64,000 bases of DNA, from NCBI RefSeq assembly GCF_001426945.1, contig NZ_LMFS01000001.1:351412-415411 (forward strand), in the 5' to 3' direction. A program made the translations under genes and the position numbers. The stretch comes from Pseudolabrys sp. Root1462. GTDB lineage: Bacteria > Pseudomonadota > Alphaproteobacteria > Rhizobiales > Xanthobacteraceae. Below are positions 35,559 through 44,293 of the stretch, in pieces (the stretch's first letter is position 1; every line of letters starts with the position of its first letter). The notes below the pieces were generated by a model. It searched no databases, was not told the DNA's origin, and saw only the letters and a program-made list of their open reading frames with translations.

Positions 35559-36725
35559 TCAACTGGCTGCGCGCTCGAGATTGGCGGGATAGAGACCGCG
35601 CCACGCCGCGGCGAGCAACGTGGCGGTGCTGTCGATGTCTTCGGCTGTCGTATGGCGGCCGAGCGAAAGCCGGACCGTACCAAGCGCGGCATCGCGCGGA
35701 ATACCGAGTGCCAGCAGGATCGCCGAAGGCTCTTCGCTATCGGCGTGGCAGGCGGAGCCGTTTGACGCGAGCACGCCCGGGCAGCAGGCAAGCAATTGCC
35801 GTCCCGATACGCCGGGAAACAGGACGTTCAGCGTGTTCGGCAGCCGTTCGGTCGGATGGCCGACCAGCGCCAGGCCGGGCACGGTCTGAGTGAGCTTATC
35901 CAACAGACGCGCGTTGAGCGCGCGCATGCGCGGCTCGGCTTCGGCGAGCGCCGCGCGCGCCAGCCGGCAGGCTTCGCCGACGCCGACGATGTAGGGCACG
36001 TTTTCGGTGCCGGGCCGGCGGCCGTGCTCCTGGCCGGCGCCGACCAGCAGCGGCGGAAGTTCGACGCCGTCGCGGATATAAAGCACGCCGATTCCCTTTG
36101 GCGCATAAAGCTTGTGCGCGGCGATCGACAACAGATCGCCGCCGAGCGCATCGACATCGACCGGTATCTTGCCGAGCGATTGCGCCACATCGACATGCAC
36201 CAGCGCGCCGGCGGCGTGCGCCTGCCGGGCGATGTCCGCGACAGGCTGCAGCATGCCGATCTCGTTCTGCGCGTGGATAATGGTGACGAGCGCGGTGTCG
36301 GTGCCGATCAGGGCGGAAGCATCGGCGGCATCGACCCGGCCGTCGACCTTCGCCGCGAGGCGGCGGATCGGATGACCGGCGCGTTCGAGCAAGGCGCAGC
36401 AGGCGTCGGTCGCCGGGTGCTCGATGTTGGTGGTGACGACCGCGCGGCGCGCCGGGTTCATGGTTGCGGCGCCGCGGATCGCCATGTTGCTGGCTTCGGT
36501 GCCGCCGCTCGTGAACACGATCTCATCGGCGGCGGCGCCGATCAGCGCCGCCACTTCAACTCGCGCGCGCTCAACTGCATCATGCGCCGGCTCGCCGAGC
36601 GCATGCGCCGAAGACGGGTTGCCGAATCGTTCGCGCAGATAAGGCAACATCGCCTCCAGGACCTGCGGATCGATTGGCGTCGTCGCATTGTTGTCGAGAT
36701 AGATTGGTTGAAGCGGCGGCGCCAT
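35559..36725 (-). CDS. Cysteine desulfurase (NifS/IscS-like), likely selenium-dedicated
   Basis: 388-residue fold-type I PLP enzyme that removes S (or Se) from cysteine (selenocysteine) as an enzyme-bound persulfide/selenide. The PLP lysine lies in SIAAHKLYAPKGIG and the active-site cysteine in NGSACHADSE. The N-terminal IYLDNNATTPID is the classic class V start. There is no iscU/iscA or suf gene nearby; it sits between yedF-like and selD (3- and 15-base gaps), which argues for supply of selenium to SelD rather than general Fe-S assembly. Confidence 0.9.
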   Translation of the reverse strand: MAPPLQPIYLDNNATTPIDPQVLEAMLPYLRERFGNPSSAHALGEPAHDAVERARVEVAALIGAAADEIVFTSGGTEASNMAIRGAATMNPARRAVVTTNIEHPATDACCALLERAGHPIRRLAAKVDGRVDAADASALIGTDTALVTIIHAQNEIGMLQPVADIARQAHAAGALVHVDVAQSLGKIPVDVDALGGDLLSIAAHKLYAPKGIGVLYIRDGVELPPLLVGAGQEHGRRPGTENVPYIVGVGEACRLARAALAEAEPRMRALNARLLDKLTQTVPGLALVGHPTERLPNTLNVLFPGVSGRQLLACCPGVLASNGSACHADSEEPSAILLALGIPRDAALGTVRLSLGRHTTAEDIDSTATLLAAAWRGLYPANLERAAS

Positions 36726-36728
36726 CGT

Positions 36729-36965
36729 TCAACCTCGCTTCACGATGGTGAAGACGTAGAGCTCGGCCTTGCGCTCTTGCGCGCTCAACGTGTTGCCGGT
36801 CTGACGGCAGAAATGGGGAACGTCGATGACGGTGAGCGGGTCGGTGCATTCGAGCACCAGGGCGTCTCCCGCCGCCAAGTTGCGCAGCGCTTTCTTGGCG
36901 CGCAGCACCGGCTGCGGACAACGCAAGCCGCGTAGATCGAGAATGGTCTGGGCCGGCGCGGTCAT
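36729..36965 (-). CDS. TusA/YedF-family sulfur (selenium) carrier
   Basis: 78-residue SirA/TusA-fold protein. The carrier cysteine is C16 in the family motif LRGLRCPQPVLRAKKAL. Family members pass persulfide between proteins, and YedF forms are linked to selenium metabolism in many genomes. The location 3 bases before a cysteine desulfurase and ahead of selD makes a selenium relay the best reading. The ATG at 36965 gives normal length; longer in-frame versions are Arg-rich artefacts. Confidence 0.88.
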   Translation of the reverse strand: MTAPAQTILDLRGLRCPQPVLRAKKALRNLAAGDALVLECTDPLTVIDVPHFCRQTGNTLSAQERKAELYVFTIVKRG

Positions 36966-37002
36966 TGCAGGGGGGCCGCGCCGGCGCAGCGCGACGCCGG
37001 GA

Positions 37003-37302
37003 TTATTCCGGCGTCTGGCTCGGCGGGAATTGTTTGGCCGGCCCCTTGAGGTCCTCGCCGGTGGCGACCGGGGGCTGCGTCTTCGCGGCGTCTTGATCGT
37101 AGGCGGGGCCGCCTTGTCCGGTCGTCGAATGACCCGGATTGGTCTTGTCGAGCGTGCTGCCGCCGGTTTCCGGATGCGCACCGGTCCAGCCGGTCGAGCC
37201 CTTGTTCTGCGGCGCGTCGCCGCTGCTGCCAGAACCGCTTTGCGCCAGCGCCATCGACGAAAACGCCAATGAAACCGCTGCTACCAATATGACTGTTCGC
37301 AT
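37003..37302 (-). CDS. Small exported hypothetical protein
   Basis: 99-residue protein with a signal peptide (MRTVILVAAVSLAFSSMALA, cleavage likely before QSGSG). The mature part is short, glycine/serine/threonine-rich and without predicted structure (GSGSSGDAPQNKG, TGWTGAHPETGG). Such small periplasmic disordered proteins occur in Bradyrhizobium-like genomes; function unknown. It lies 37 bases upstream of the yedF-like gene on the same strand. Confidence 0.6.
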   Translation of the reverse strand: MRTVILVAAVSLAFSSMALAQSGSGSSGDAPQNKGSTGWTGAHPETGGSTLDKTNPGHSTTGQGGPAYDQDAAKTQPPVATGEDLKGPAKQFPPSQTPE

Positions 37303-37425
37303 AGCCGTCTCCGATGAAGAAGATGACGGCCAATGCGCCAGCCGCCGGAATAGTTCCGGGCTGGGATGTGATAGTCCGAAGCGGACGCCGCAAGAACGGC
37401 GTCCGCAGATACTGGTCGTAAGAAA

Positions 37426-38529
37426 TCACGCTGCTGTGACTTCCTTGGCGATGATGCTGTATTTGAAATTATCCGGGTCGAGGCAATCGGGCCGGTTCGG
37501 GCCGCATTCCGCTTGCGGATACATCAAGAAGCCGAGCCGCGGTCCATCCGAGCCCGGCAGCGCCACGTCGTGGGCGAAATTGTAAGCCAGCCAGTTGCCT
37601 TCCCAGCCGCCGAGCAGCGTCTTGCGCGCATCGACGACCTTCGGATTATCGATCGTCAGATTGCCCGGCGGCTCCTCGAGCATCACCTTGCGTACGTCGG
37701 CCGGATCGCTGGCGATCCAGCCGTGGCCGGTGATGAAGGTTTCGGCGCGGCAGTGCTGCGCTTTGGTAATGTTAGCGGAGCTAGCGCCCAGGCTCTTGTA
37801 GCCGAATTGCGACGGCGCCACGCGGATGCCATAGACATCGCGCGCCGGCAGATCGCTGGCACGGGCCAATCCGACATAAAGTGCATTGAGGTCGGCGCAC
37901 TTGCCGGAGAGGTTGCCGGTCTTGAGCATCGAGGCGATGTCGCCGATGCCGCAACCGCGGGTCTTGGGATCGCGAACCGTGTTCTCCACCACCCATTCGT
38001 AGATCGCGCGGGCCTTGTCGAGATCGGTCTTGGCGCCGGCGGTGATCTTGTCGGCGGTCTGCTTGACGATACCGTCGATCGGAATCAGGTCGGTGCCTTC
38101 GGTATAGTGCTTGCGGTCGGCCGCCGACAGGTCGGCAACGGTGCCGGGATTGCTCAGATCGACGGCCCGGTCGCGAGTCGAAATCCGGCTGGTCACCTGG
38201 ATGACCGGAGCGGCTTCGCCGTCCTTCCACTCAGCGGCCACGAATTCCGCACCATATTTCGGCTCGCGCGCCAGTGTCGCGCCGCCATTGGTGGTCCATT
38301 CGCTGCCAAGCGACTTGAACCATTCGGCTTCATTGACGGCGGGAACGGGAATCCAGGCCCGCGTTTTGCCTTCTGGTTTGGCGATTTCCAGTTTCGTCAC
38401 GATCTCGAAGGTGCGCCAGTTGCCCGGCGTTGGATTGAAAGTGCCGGCTGCGGAAGCAAAGCGCGGCAGGCCGGCAGTCAAGGTGACGGCGGCGCCGGCC
38501 TTCAGAAGCGTGCGACGATCGAGATTCAT
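37426..38529 (-). CDS. Tat-exported transglutaminase-like protein
   Basis: 367-residue periplasmic protein. The N-terminus LDRRTLLKAGAAVTLTAG is a twin-arginine signal. The C-terminal half is a transglutaminase-like (papain-fold) domain with the triad visible as C in LSGKCADLNALY, H in ITGHGWIASD and D in the same segment. The family covers peptidases and amide-cleaving enzymes; no specific substrate can be given. Its ATG overlaps the stop of the TlpA-like gene by 4 bases, so the two are a pair, and disulfide control of the catalytic Cys by the TlpA-like protein is a reasonable guess. Confidence 0.85.
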   Translation of the reverse strand: MNLDRRTLLKAGAAVTLTAGLPRFASAAGTFNPTPGNWRTFEIVTKLEIAKPEGKTRAWIPVPAVNEAEWFKSLGSEWTTNGGATLAREPKYGAEFVAAEWKDGEAAPVIQVTSRISTRDRAVDLSNPGTVADLSAADRKHYTEGTDLIPIDGIVKQTADKITAGAKTDLDKARAIYEWVVENTVRDPKTRGCGIGDIASMLKTGNLSGKCADLNALYVGLARASDLPARDVYGIRVAPSQFGYKSLGASSANITKAQHCRAETFITGHGWIASDPADVRKVMLEEPPGNLTIDNPKVVDARKTLLGGWEGNWLAYNFAHDVALPGSDGPRLGFLMYPQAECGPNRPDCLDPDNFKYSIIAKEVTAA

Positions 38530-39152
38530 CGTGGTTCTCCTTGAGTGATTAGGCTTTGTTGGACGGAAATGTGAGGGCGCGGCGAAGCAAGCCGCTCTAT
38601 CAGTTTCGTCGGGTCGACCGTGTCCCACGCAAAATCGCTCTCGACGATCAGCCTGGACTCGTGTCCCGCATTTAGGACGACGGTTGATGGCAATGCCGAG
38701 ATGGACCAGGCGCGCGCCACGGCCCGGTCGCGGTCCATCAGGACAGGAAAGGTGACGCCGGTGGCCTCGATCAAGCGCCGTAATGGCGCATCGACGTCGG
38801 CAACGGCGATGGCGATCACCCTCAAGCCGGGCGCGCCGCGGTCGGCCAGGCGTTTGAGCGCGGGCAGTTCGTCGCGGCAGGATTCGCACCAGCTCGCGAA
38901 GAAGTGAACCAGGATCGTGTCGCCCGACTGCTCGGCTAATGACACCGCCGCGCCCGGTGCGGCGCCAAATTGCGGCAGCGTGAAAGCGGGAGGAGGTGGG
39001 CCCGCCCAGGGCGCCATCTCGGCTGCGCGCACGGGCGCAGCAAACACGGCAAACACCATGAGCGCGACAAGAACCGTCGTCGCACTCGTCAAAGCGTCGA
39101 CCGAACGAAAGTATGATACGCCCCGAAACTCGGGAGCTGCGCATGACACCAC
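38526..39152 (-). CDS. TlpA-like thioredoxin-fold thiol:disulfide oxidoreductase
   Basis: About 208-residue membrane-anchored or exported thioredoxin-fold protein. The redox motif is W-C-E-S-C in HFFASWCESCRDELPA; cis-Pro region ALPSTVVLN is also seen. A hydrophobic segment (ALTSATTVLVALMVFAVFAAP) precedes the catalytic domain. The start is uncertain: GTG 39152 gives the full frame but has no clear ribosome site, and later GTG or TTG codons are possible. Coupled to the transglutaminase-like gene; head-to-head with the formate dehydrogenase operon. Confidence 0.82.
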   Translation of the reverse strand: MVSCAAPEFRGVSYFRSVDALTSATTVLVALMVFAVFAAPVRAAEMAPWAGPPPPAFTLPQFGAAPGAAVSLAEQSGDTILVHFFASWCESCRDELPALKRLADRGAPGLRVIAIAVADVDAPLRRLIEATGVTFPVLMDRDRAVARAWSISALPSTVVLNAGHESRLIVESDFAWDTVDPTKLIERLASPRPHISVQQSLITQGEPR

Positions 39153-39526
39153 AACAAGAATACTGCTCTCGTCGTTGGCCGGCGGTCAATCGGTCAATAC
39201 GTTGTAGGCGTGCGCGATGGTAACGTCATATGCACGCGCTTGGCCGTCGCCATGAGCCTTGGCGGCACACCAAAGCCTTCAATGTAGTCAGAACATTAAA
39301 GTCGATAGAACGAGACTATGAATTTTCGCGAATGCGGATGCATTTTCGCATTTCGCATTGCGGTAAGCTATCAAACTACTGTGACAAATTCGCACGTAGT
39401 TTGACATTGTAACCCTTCAAAAATAGCTTTCCTTGTGCGCGTGTTCGCGCGCCGCGGCAGGTTTGGAGAAACGCCGTCGCGTCTGTCCCCTGGCAGGGGC
39501 CAAAGCTCTCGAGGAGGGCAAAGTCG
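39153..39526. promoter_or_regulatory. Promoter region of formate dehydrogenase operon
   Basis: 374 bases, AT-richer than the surroundings, with no supportable gene. It holds three copies of TTTCGC with nearby half-inverted GCGAATGC/GCATTGC elements at 39323-39361, an imperfect CTAC...GTAG dyad at 39376-39399, and a promoter at 39401-39429. No FNR/FixK palindrome is present. Confidence 0.5.
39401..39429 (+). promoter_or_regulatory. Candidate sigma-70-type promoter for fdn-sel operon
   Basis: A perfect -35 TTGACA (39401-39406), 17-base spacer and TAGCTT as a weak -10 (39424-39429) would start a transcript near 39436 with a leader of about 90 bases. The repeats just upstream are suited to bind a regulator. 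Confidence 0.45.
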
Positions 39527-42500
39527 ATGAATATGGAGCTCTCGCGGCGCCAATTGTTGAAGGGCGTCAGCGTGGGTATTGCCGGTACGACGCTCGGCGC
39601 GCTTGGCTTCGGAGATATTGAAGAAGCCTTCGCAAGTTCCATCCGACCCTGGAAGCTTGCGAACCTGACCGAGACCCGCAACACCTGCACCTATTGTTCG
39701 GTCGCCTGCGGAATCATCATGTATTCCAAGGGTGATCTGAAGAAGGGCGAAAAAGCCGACATCGTTCATATCGAAGGCGATCCGGACCATCCAACCAATC
39801 GCGGCACCTTGTGCCCGAAGGGCGCCGGCCTCCTCGACATGGTTCACGCCAAGACGCGCACGCTTTATCCGCAAGTCCGCAAGCCGGGCTCGGACAAGTT
39901 CGAGCGCATTTCGTGGGATCAGGCGCTCGATCGTATCGCCCGCCTGATGAAGGACGATCGAGACAAGAATTTCGTGGCCAAGAACGCCGATGGCGTCACC
40001 GTCAACCGGTGGCTGACCACGGGTTTCCTGGCCGCATCCGCGACAACCAACGAAACGGCCTGGGCCACTTACAAAGTGGTGCGCGCGGCCGGCATGCTGG
40101 CGTTCGATAACCAAGCGAGAGTCTGACACGGACCGACGGTGGCCAGTCTGGCCCCAACATTCGGTCGCGGTGCGATGACGAACTCTTGGACGGACATCAA
40201 GAACACCGACCTCGTTGTCATCATGGGTGGCAACGCCGCGGAAGCGCATCCGTGCGGCTTCAAGTGGGTCACCGAGGCGAAGGCCAACCGTGGCGCCAAG
40301 CTGATCGTCGTCGACCCGCGCTTCACGCGCTCGGCTTCGGTCGCGGACTATTACGCGCCGATCCGCCAGGGCACCGACATCGCGTTCCTGCTCGGCGTCA
40401 TCAACTACTGCATGGCGAACGACAAGGTGCAGTGGGACTATGTCAAGGCGTTCACCAACGCGCCTTACATCGTCAAGGAGGGCTTCACCTACAAGGACGG
40501 CCTGTTCACCGGCTATGACGAGGCCCGGCGCGACTACAATCGCTCCACCTGGGACTATGAGCTGGGCGACGACGGCTATGTAAAGTCCGACCTCAACCAT
40601 CCGCGCAGCGTCTGGAGCCTGCTCAAGCAGCATGTTTCGGTCTATACGCCCGAGATGGTCGAGCGCATTTGCGGCACGCCGAAGGACAAGTTCCTGAAGG
40701 TCGCGCAGATGATCTCGGAGTGCTCGACGCCGACCAAGACGATGACGTCGATGTACGCGCTCGGCTGGACCCAGCACTCCAAGGGCTCGCAGAACATCCG
40801 CGCCATGGCGATGCTCCAGTTGATCCTGGGCAATATCGGCGTGCGCGGCGGCGGCATGAACGCCTTGCGCGGTCACTCCAACATCCAGGGGCTGACCGAC
40901 CTCGGGCTGATGTCGAACTTGATCCCGGGTTATCTGACGATCCCGACGGAGAAGGAAACGACCTTCGACCAATATATGTCGACCCGCGGCTTCAAGCCGT
41001 TGCTGCCGAACCAGATGAGCTACTGGCAGAACTACAAGAAGTTCTTCGTCAGCTTCCTGAAGTCGATATGGGGCGACGCCGCGACGGCGGAGAACGGCTT
41101 TGCCTACGACTATCTGCCCAAGCTCGACGTGCCGAGCTACGACGTGCTGCGCATCTTCGAGCTGATGCACGAAGGCAAGGTGAACGGCTACTTCTGCCAG
41201 GGCTTCAACCCGCTGCTGTCGTTCCCGAATCGCAAGAAGCTCACTGCGGCGCTGTCGAAGCTCAAGTTCCTCGTCATCATGGATCCGTTGCAGACGGAGA
41301 CCGCGCGGTTCTGGCAGAATCACGGCGAATACAACGACGTCAACTCGGCCTCGATCCAAACCGAGGTGATCGAACTGCCGTCGACCTGCTTCGCCGAGGA
41401 CGAGGGCTCGCTCACCAACTCCGGCCGCTGGCTGCAGTGGCATTGGGCCGGCGGCACGCCGCCGGGCGAGGCCAAGCACGACACCTGGATCATGGCGCAG
41501 ATCTTCCTGCGTCTGAAGGCGCTGTACGAGAAGGAGGGCGGCGCCTTTGCCGAGCCGCTCGTCAAGCTCGACTGGCGCTACAAGGATCCGGGCGAACCAA
41601 CGCCGGAAGAACTGGCCAAGGAGATGAACGGCTCCGCCATCGCCGACGTGCCGGATCCGAACGATCCCACCAAGCTGGTGCTGCAGAAAGGCAAGCAGCT
41701 CGTGTCCTTCGCCGCCCTGCGCGATGACGGCACGACAGCCTGCGGCTGCTGGATCTACTCCGGCTGCTTCAACGAAGCCGGCAACAACATGGCGCGCCGC
41801 TCGACCGCCGATCCCGACGGCACCGGCGCCTATCTCAACTGGTCGTGGTCATGGCCGGTCAACCGCCGCATCCTCTACAATCGCGCCTCCGCCGACATCA
41901 ACGGCAAGCCGTGGGACGACAGCCGCAAACTGCTGTGGTGGGACGGCGCCAAGTGGACCGGCTACGACGTGCCCGACATTGCCCCGACGGCAAAGCCGGG
42001 CGAGGTCGGACCGTTCATCATGAACCCGGAGGGCAGCGCCCGTCTGTTCACCCGCGGCATGATGCGCGACGGCCCGTTCCCGGCGCATTACGAACCGTTC
42101 GAGGCGCCGATCGCCAATGTGCTGGCACCCAAGGTTCGCGGCAACCCGGTCGCCCGCGTGTTCAAGGGTGACATGGAGCAGTTCGGCGACGCCAAGGAGT
42201 TCCCTTACGCGGCGACCTCCTACCGCCTCACCGAGCACTTCCACTTCTGGACCAAGCATTCGCAGTTGAATGCGTCCATGCAGCCGGAGTTCTTCGTCGA
42301 GATCAGCGAACAGCTGGCCAAGGAGAAGAACATCACCAACGGCGGCTGGGTGCGGGTGTGGTCGAAGCGCGGTTCGGTGAAGGCGAAAGCCGTCGTCACC
42401 AAGCGCATTCAGCCGCTGATCTGCGACGGCAAGGCGGTCCACGTCGTCGGCATTCCGCTGCACTGGGGCTTCATGGGCGAAACCAAGAAGGGCTTCGGTC

Positions 42501-42604
42501 CGAACTCGCTCACGCCCTATGTCGGCGACGCCAACATCGAGACGCCGGAATACAAGGCGTTTCTCGTCGATATCGAGCCCATCGCGTCCGGGCCGGTGGC
42601 ATAG
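39527..42604 (+). CDS. fdnG: Formate dehydrogenase-N/O alpha subunit, selenocysteine-containing
   Basis: 1025-residue molybdopterin selenoenzyme oxidising formate to CO2 on the periplasmic side of the membrane. The gene is one frame interrupted only by TGA at 40124-40126 (codon 200), read as selenocysteine in DNQARV-Sec-HGPTVASLAPTFG, exactly as in E. coli FdnG/FdoG. The N-terminus has a Tat signal (SRRQLLKG) and a [4Fe-4S] motif CTYCSVACG ... LCPKG. Downstream, LGWTQHSKGSQNIR and ALRGHSNIQG contact the cofactor. GAGGAGGG precedes ATG 39527. First gene of fdnGHI-fdhE-selA. Without tRNA-Sec (present here) it would truncate at residue 199. Confidence 0.96.
40138..40155 (+). promoter_or_regulatory. 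SECIS element (selenocysteine insertion hairpin)
   Basis: Upper stem-loop GGUGGCCAGUCUGGCCCC, starting 11 bases after the UGA: pairs GG/CC and GGCC/GGCC, a bulged U (40140) and loop AGUCU. The distance from the UGA, the bulged U and the GU-containing loop match the E. coli fdhF/fdnG SECIS that binds SelB. Confidence 0.85.
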
Positions 42605-42616
42605 GGGGAGGAAACG

Positions 42617-43564
42617 ATGGCGAACTTCGAATTCGTTCTTCCTCCGGCGCCGACCAAGGACATCAAGGTCGGGCTCGGCGACGGCGATCTGGTAAAGCGC
42701 TCGGCGTCGACCGTATCGCCGCCGGCGAAAGCTCTGACGCCGGTGGCCAAGCTCATCGACGTGTCGAAATGCATCGGCTGCAAGGCCTGCGAGGTGGCGT
42801 GCCTCGAGTGGAACGACAAGCGCACGCCGGTCGGCGTCAATGTCGGATCGTACGATTTTCCGCCCGATCTGACGCCCGACATGTTCACGGTGATGAAGTT
42901 CACCGAGTGGGTGAACCCTGAGACCAAGAACCTCGAATGGCTGATCCGCAAGGACGGCTGCATGCATTGCGAGGACCCGGGCTGCCTCAAGGCTTGTCCC
43001 GCGCCCGGCGCCATCGTGCAGTACAGCAACGGCATCGTCGACTTCGACCACGACAAGTGCATCGGCTGCGGCTACTGCGTGAAGGGTTGTCCCTTCAACA
43101 TTCCGCGCATCAGCGAGGTCGATCACAAGGCCTACAAGTGCACTCTCTGCTCCGATCGCGTCGCCGTCGGCCAGGGTCCGGCTTGCGCCCATGCCTGTCC
43201 GACCCACGCGATCGTGTTCGGCACCAAGGACGAAATGAAGAAGCATGCGGACGACCGCATCAAGGATCTCAAGTCCCGCGGTTTTGCCAATGCCGGGCTG
43301 TACGACCCGCCGGGCGTCGGCGGCACGCATGTCATGTACGTCCTGCATCATGCCGATCAGCCGCAGATCTACGCCAACCTGCCGAAAGACCCGCGTATCA
43401 GCCCGATCGTTGAACTGTGGAAGGGCATGACTAAATATGCGGGCCTGGCGGCGATGGGCGCCTTTGCGGTGATCGGTCTCGTCCACCATGTCGTCACGGG
43501 CGCCAATCGCGTGTCGCCCGAGGATGAGGCCAATGCCGAGAAACTCACCGGGGACCGGCGATGA
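42617..43564 (+). CDS. fdnH: Formate dehydrogenase iron-sulfur (beta) subunit
   Basis: 315-residue electron-transfer subunit with four [4Fe-4S] clusters: CIGCKACEVACLEWND, CMHCEDPGCLKACP, CIGCGYCVKGCPF and CTLCSDRVAVGQGPACAHACP are seen. A C-terminal membrane anchor (YAGLAAMGAFAVIGLVHHVV) fixes it to the membrane next to the cytochrome subunit. GGGGGAGG lies just before its ATG. Passes electrons from the alpha subunit to haem b in FdnI. Stop overlaps the fdnI start by ATGA. Confidence 0.95.
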   Translation: MANFEFVLPPAPTKDIKVGLGDGDLVKRSASTVSPPAKALTPVAKLIDVSKCIGCKACEVACLEWNDKRTPVGVNVGSYDFPPDLTPDMFTVMKFTEWVNPETKNLEWLIRKDGCMHCEDPGCLKACPAPGAIVQYSNGIVDFDHDKCIGCGYCVKGCPFNIPRISEVDHKAYKCTLCSDRVAVGQGPACAHACPTHAIVFGTKDEMKKHADDRIKDLKSRGFANAGLYDPPGVGGTHVMYVLHHADQPQIYANLPKDPRISPIVELWKGMTKYAGLAAMGAFAVIGLVHHVVTGANRVSPEDEANAEKLTGDRR

Positions 43565-44226
43565 CAACCTATGACGTCGAGAGTGGCGATCAGGTCCATC
43601 CGGGCCAGCCGGTGACCGTGGACCGCTACACGGCGGGCGCGCGGCTCAACCACTGGATCACCGCGATCTCGCTGGTGTTGCTGGCGCTGTCGGGGCTCGC
43701 GTTGTTCACGCCGAGCCTCTACTTCCTCACCGGCTTGTTCGGCGGCGGCCAGTGGACGCGGACGATCCATCCGTGGATCGGCGTCGTGCTGTTCGTCTCT
43801 TTCTTTGGGCTGTTCGTCAGGTTCTGGCGAGCGAACCTGTGGAAGGCCGAGGACGGCACCTGGATGGCGCGCCTGCGCGACGTGATCGGCGGGCACGAGG
43901 AGAATCTGCCTGAAGTCGGCAAGTACAATGCCGGCCAGAAGGTGGTGTTCTGGGCGATGTCGATCCTGATCCTCGTCCTGATCGTCAGCGGCTTCGCCAT
44001 CTGGGATCAGTACTTCGCGCAATATACCACCATCGATCAGAAGCGCTGGGCTGTCCTGATTCACGCCATGGCCGCGGTCACAATCATTTGTGTCTGGATC
44101 GTTCATGTCTATGCGGCGATCTGGGTTCGCGGTACCATCGGCGCCATGACCAAAGGGCAGGTGACCGGCGGCTGGGCCTGGCGGCATCACCGCAAGTGGT
44201 TGCGCGAGTTGGTGAGCAAGAAGTAA
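43561..44226 (+). CDS. fdnI: Formate dehydrogenase cytochrome b556 (gamma) subunit
   Basis: 221-residue integral membrane cytochrome b with about four membrane helices (for example ISLVLLALSGLALFTPSL and VVFWAMSILILVLIVSGFAI). Haem and quinone-side histidines are present in ARLNHWITA, TIHPWIGVV and LIHAMAAVTIICVWIVHVYA. It transfers electrons to the quinone pool, so formate oxidation can energise respiration. Last structural subunit; a hairpin follows before fdhE. Confidence 0.94.
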   Translation: MTTYDVESGDQVHPGQPVTVDRYTAGARLNHWITAISLVLLALSGLALFTPSLYFLTGLFGGGQWTRTIHPWIGVVLFVSFFGLFVRFWRANLWKAEDGTWMARLRDVIGGHEENLPEVGKYNAGQKVVFWAMSILILVLIVSGFAIWDQYFAQYTTIDQKRWAVLIHAMAAVTIICVWIVHVYAAIWVRGTIGAMTKGQVTGGWAWRHHRKWLRELVSKK

Positions 44227-44235
44227 TTCGATACG

Positions 44236-44265
44236 GGAGCGCCGTCGCCTGTGGCGGCGTTCTCC
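44236..44265 (+). terminator. Hairpin between fdnI and fdhE
   Basis: GGAG-CGCCG pairs with CGGCG-TT-CTCC (bulged TT), 9 bases after the fdnI stop and before the fdhE ribosome site. It may attenuate transcription so that accessory genes are made in lower amounts than the enzyme, or mark an RNA processing point. Confidence 0.4.
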
Positions 44266-44293
44266 AAACCACGTGACCCGGAGGGTTCGTGAA

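Noticed and set aside
36966-37181. Longer version of the TusA/YedF-like protein
   Set aside because: The extra 72 residues are Arg/Pro-rich and overlap the exported small protein gene; the 78-residue form has the normal family length.
39527-40126. Formate dehydrogenase alpha subunit as a truncated gene or a frameshifted pair (39527-40126 and 40139-42604)
   Set aside because: Both parts are in the same frame, the only interruption is TGA at the conserved Sec position, a SECIS hairpin follows, and all sel genes including tRNA-Sec are present.
39371-41479. 702-codon open frame on the - strand
   Set aside because: Antisense to fdnG, whose protein sequence matches the FdnG family throughout.
43561-44226. 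FNR/FixK control of the formate dehydrogenase operon
   Set aside because: I searched 39153-39526 for TTGAT-N4-ATCAA-like sites and saw none; the only exact site in the stretches I checked is at 15971.
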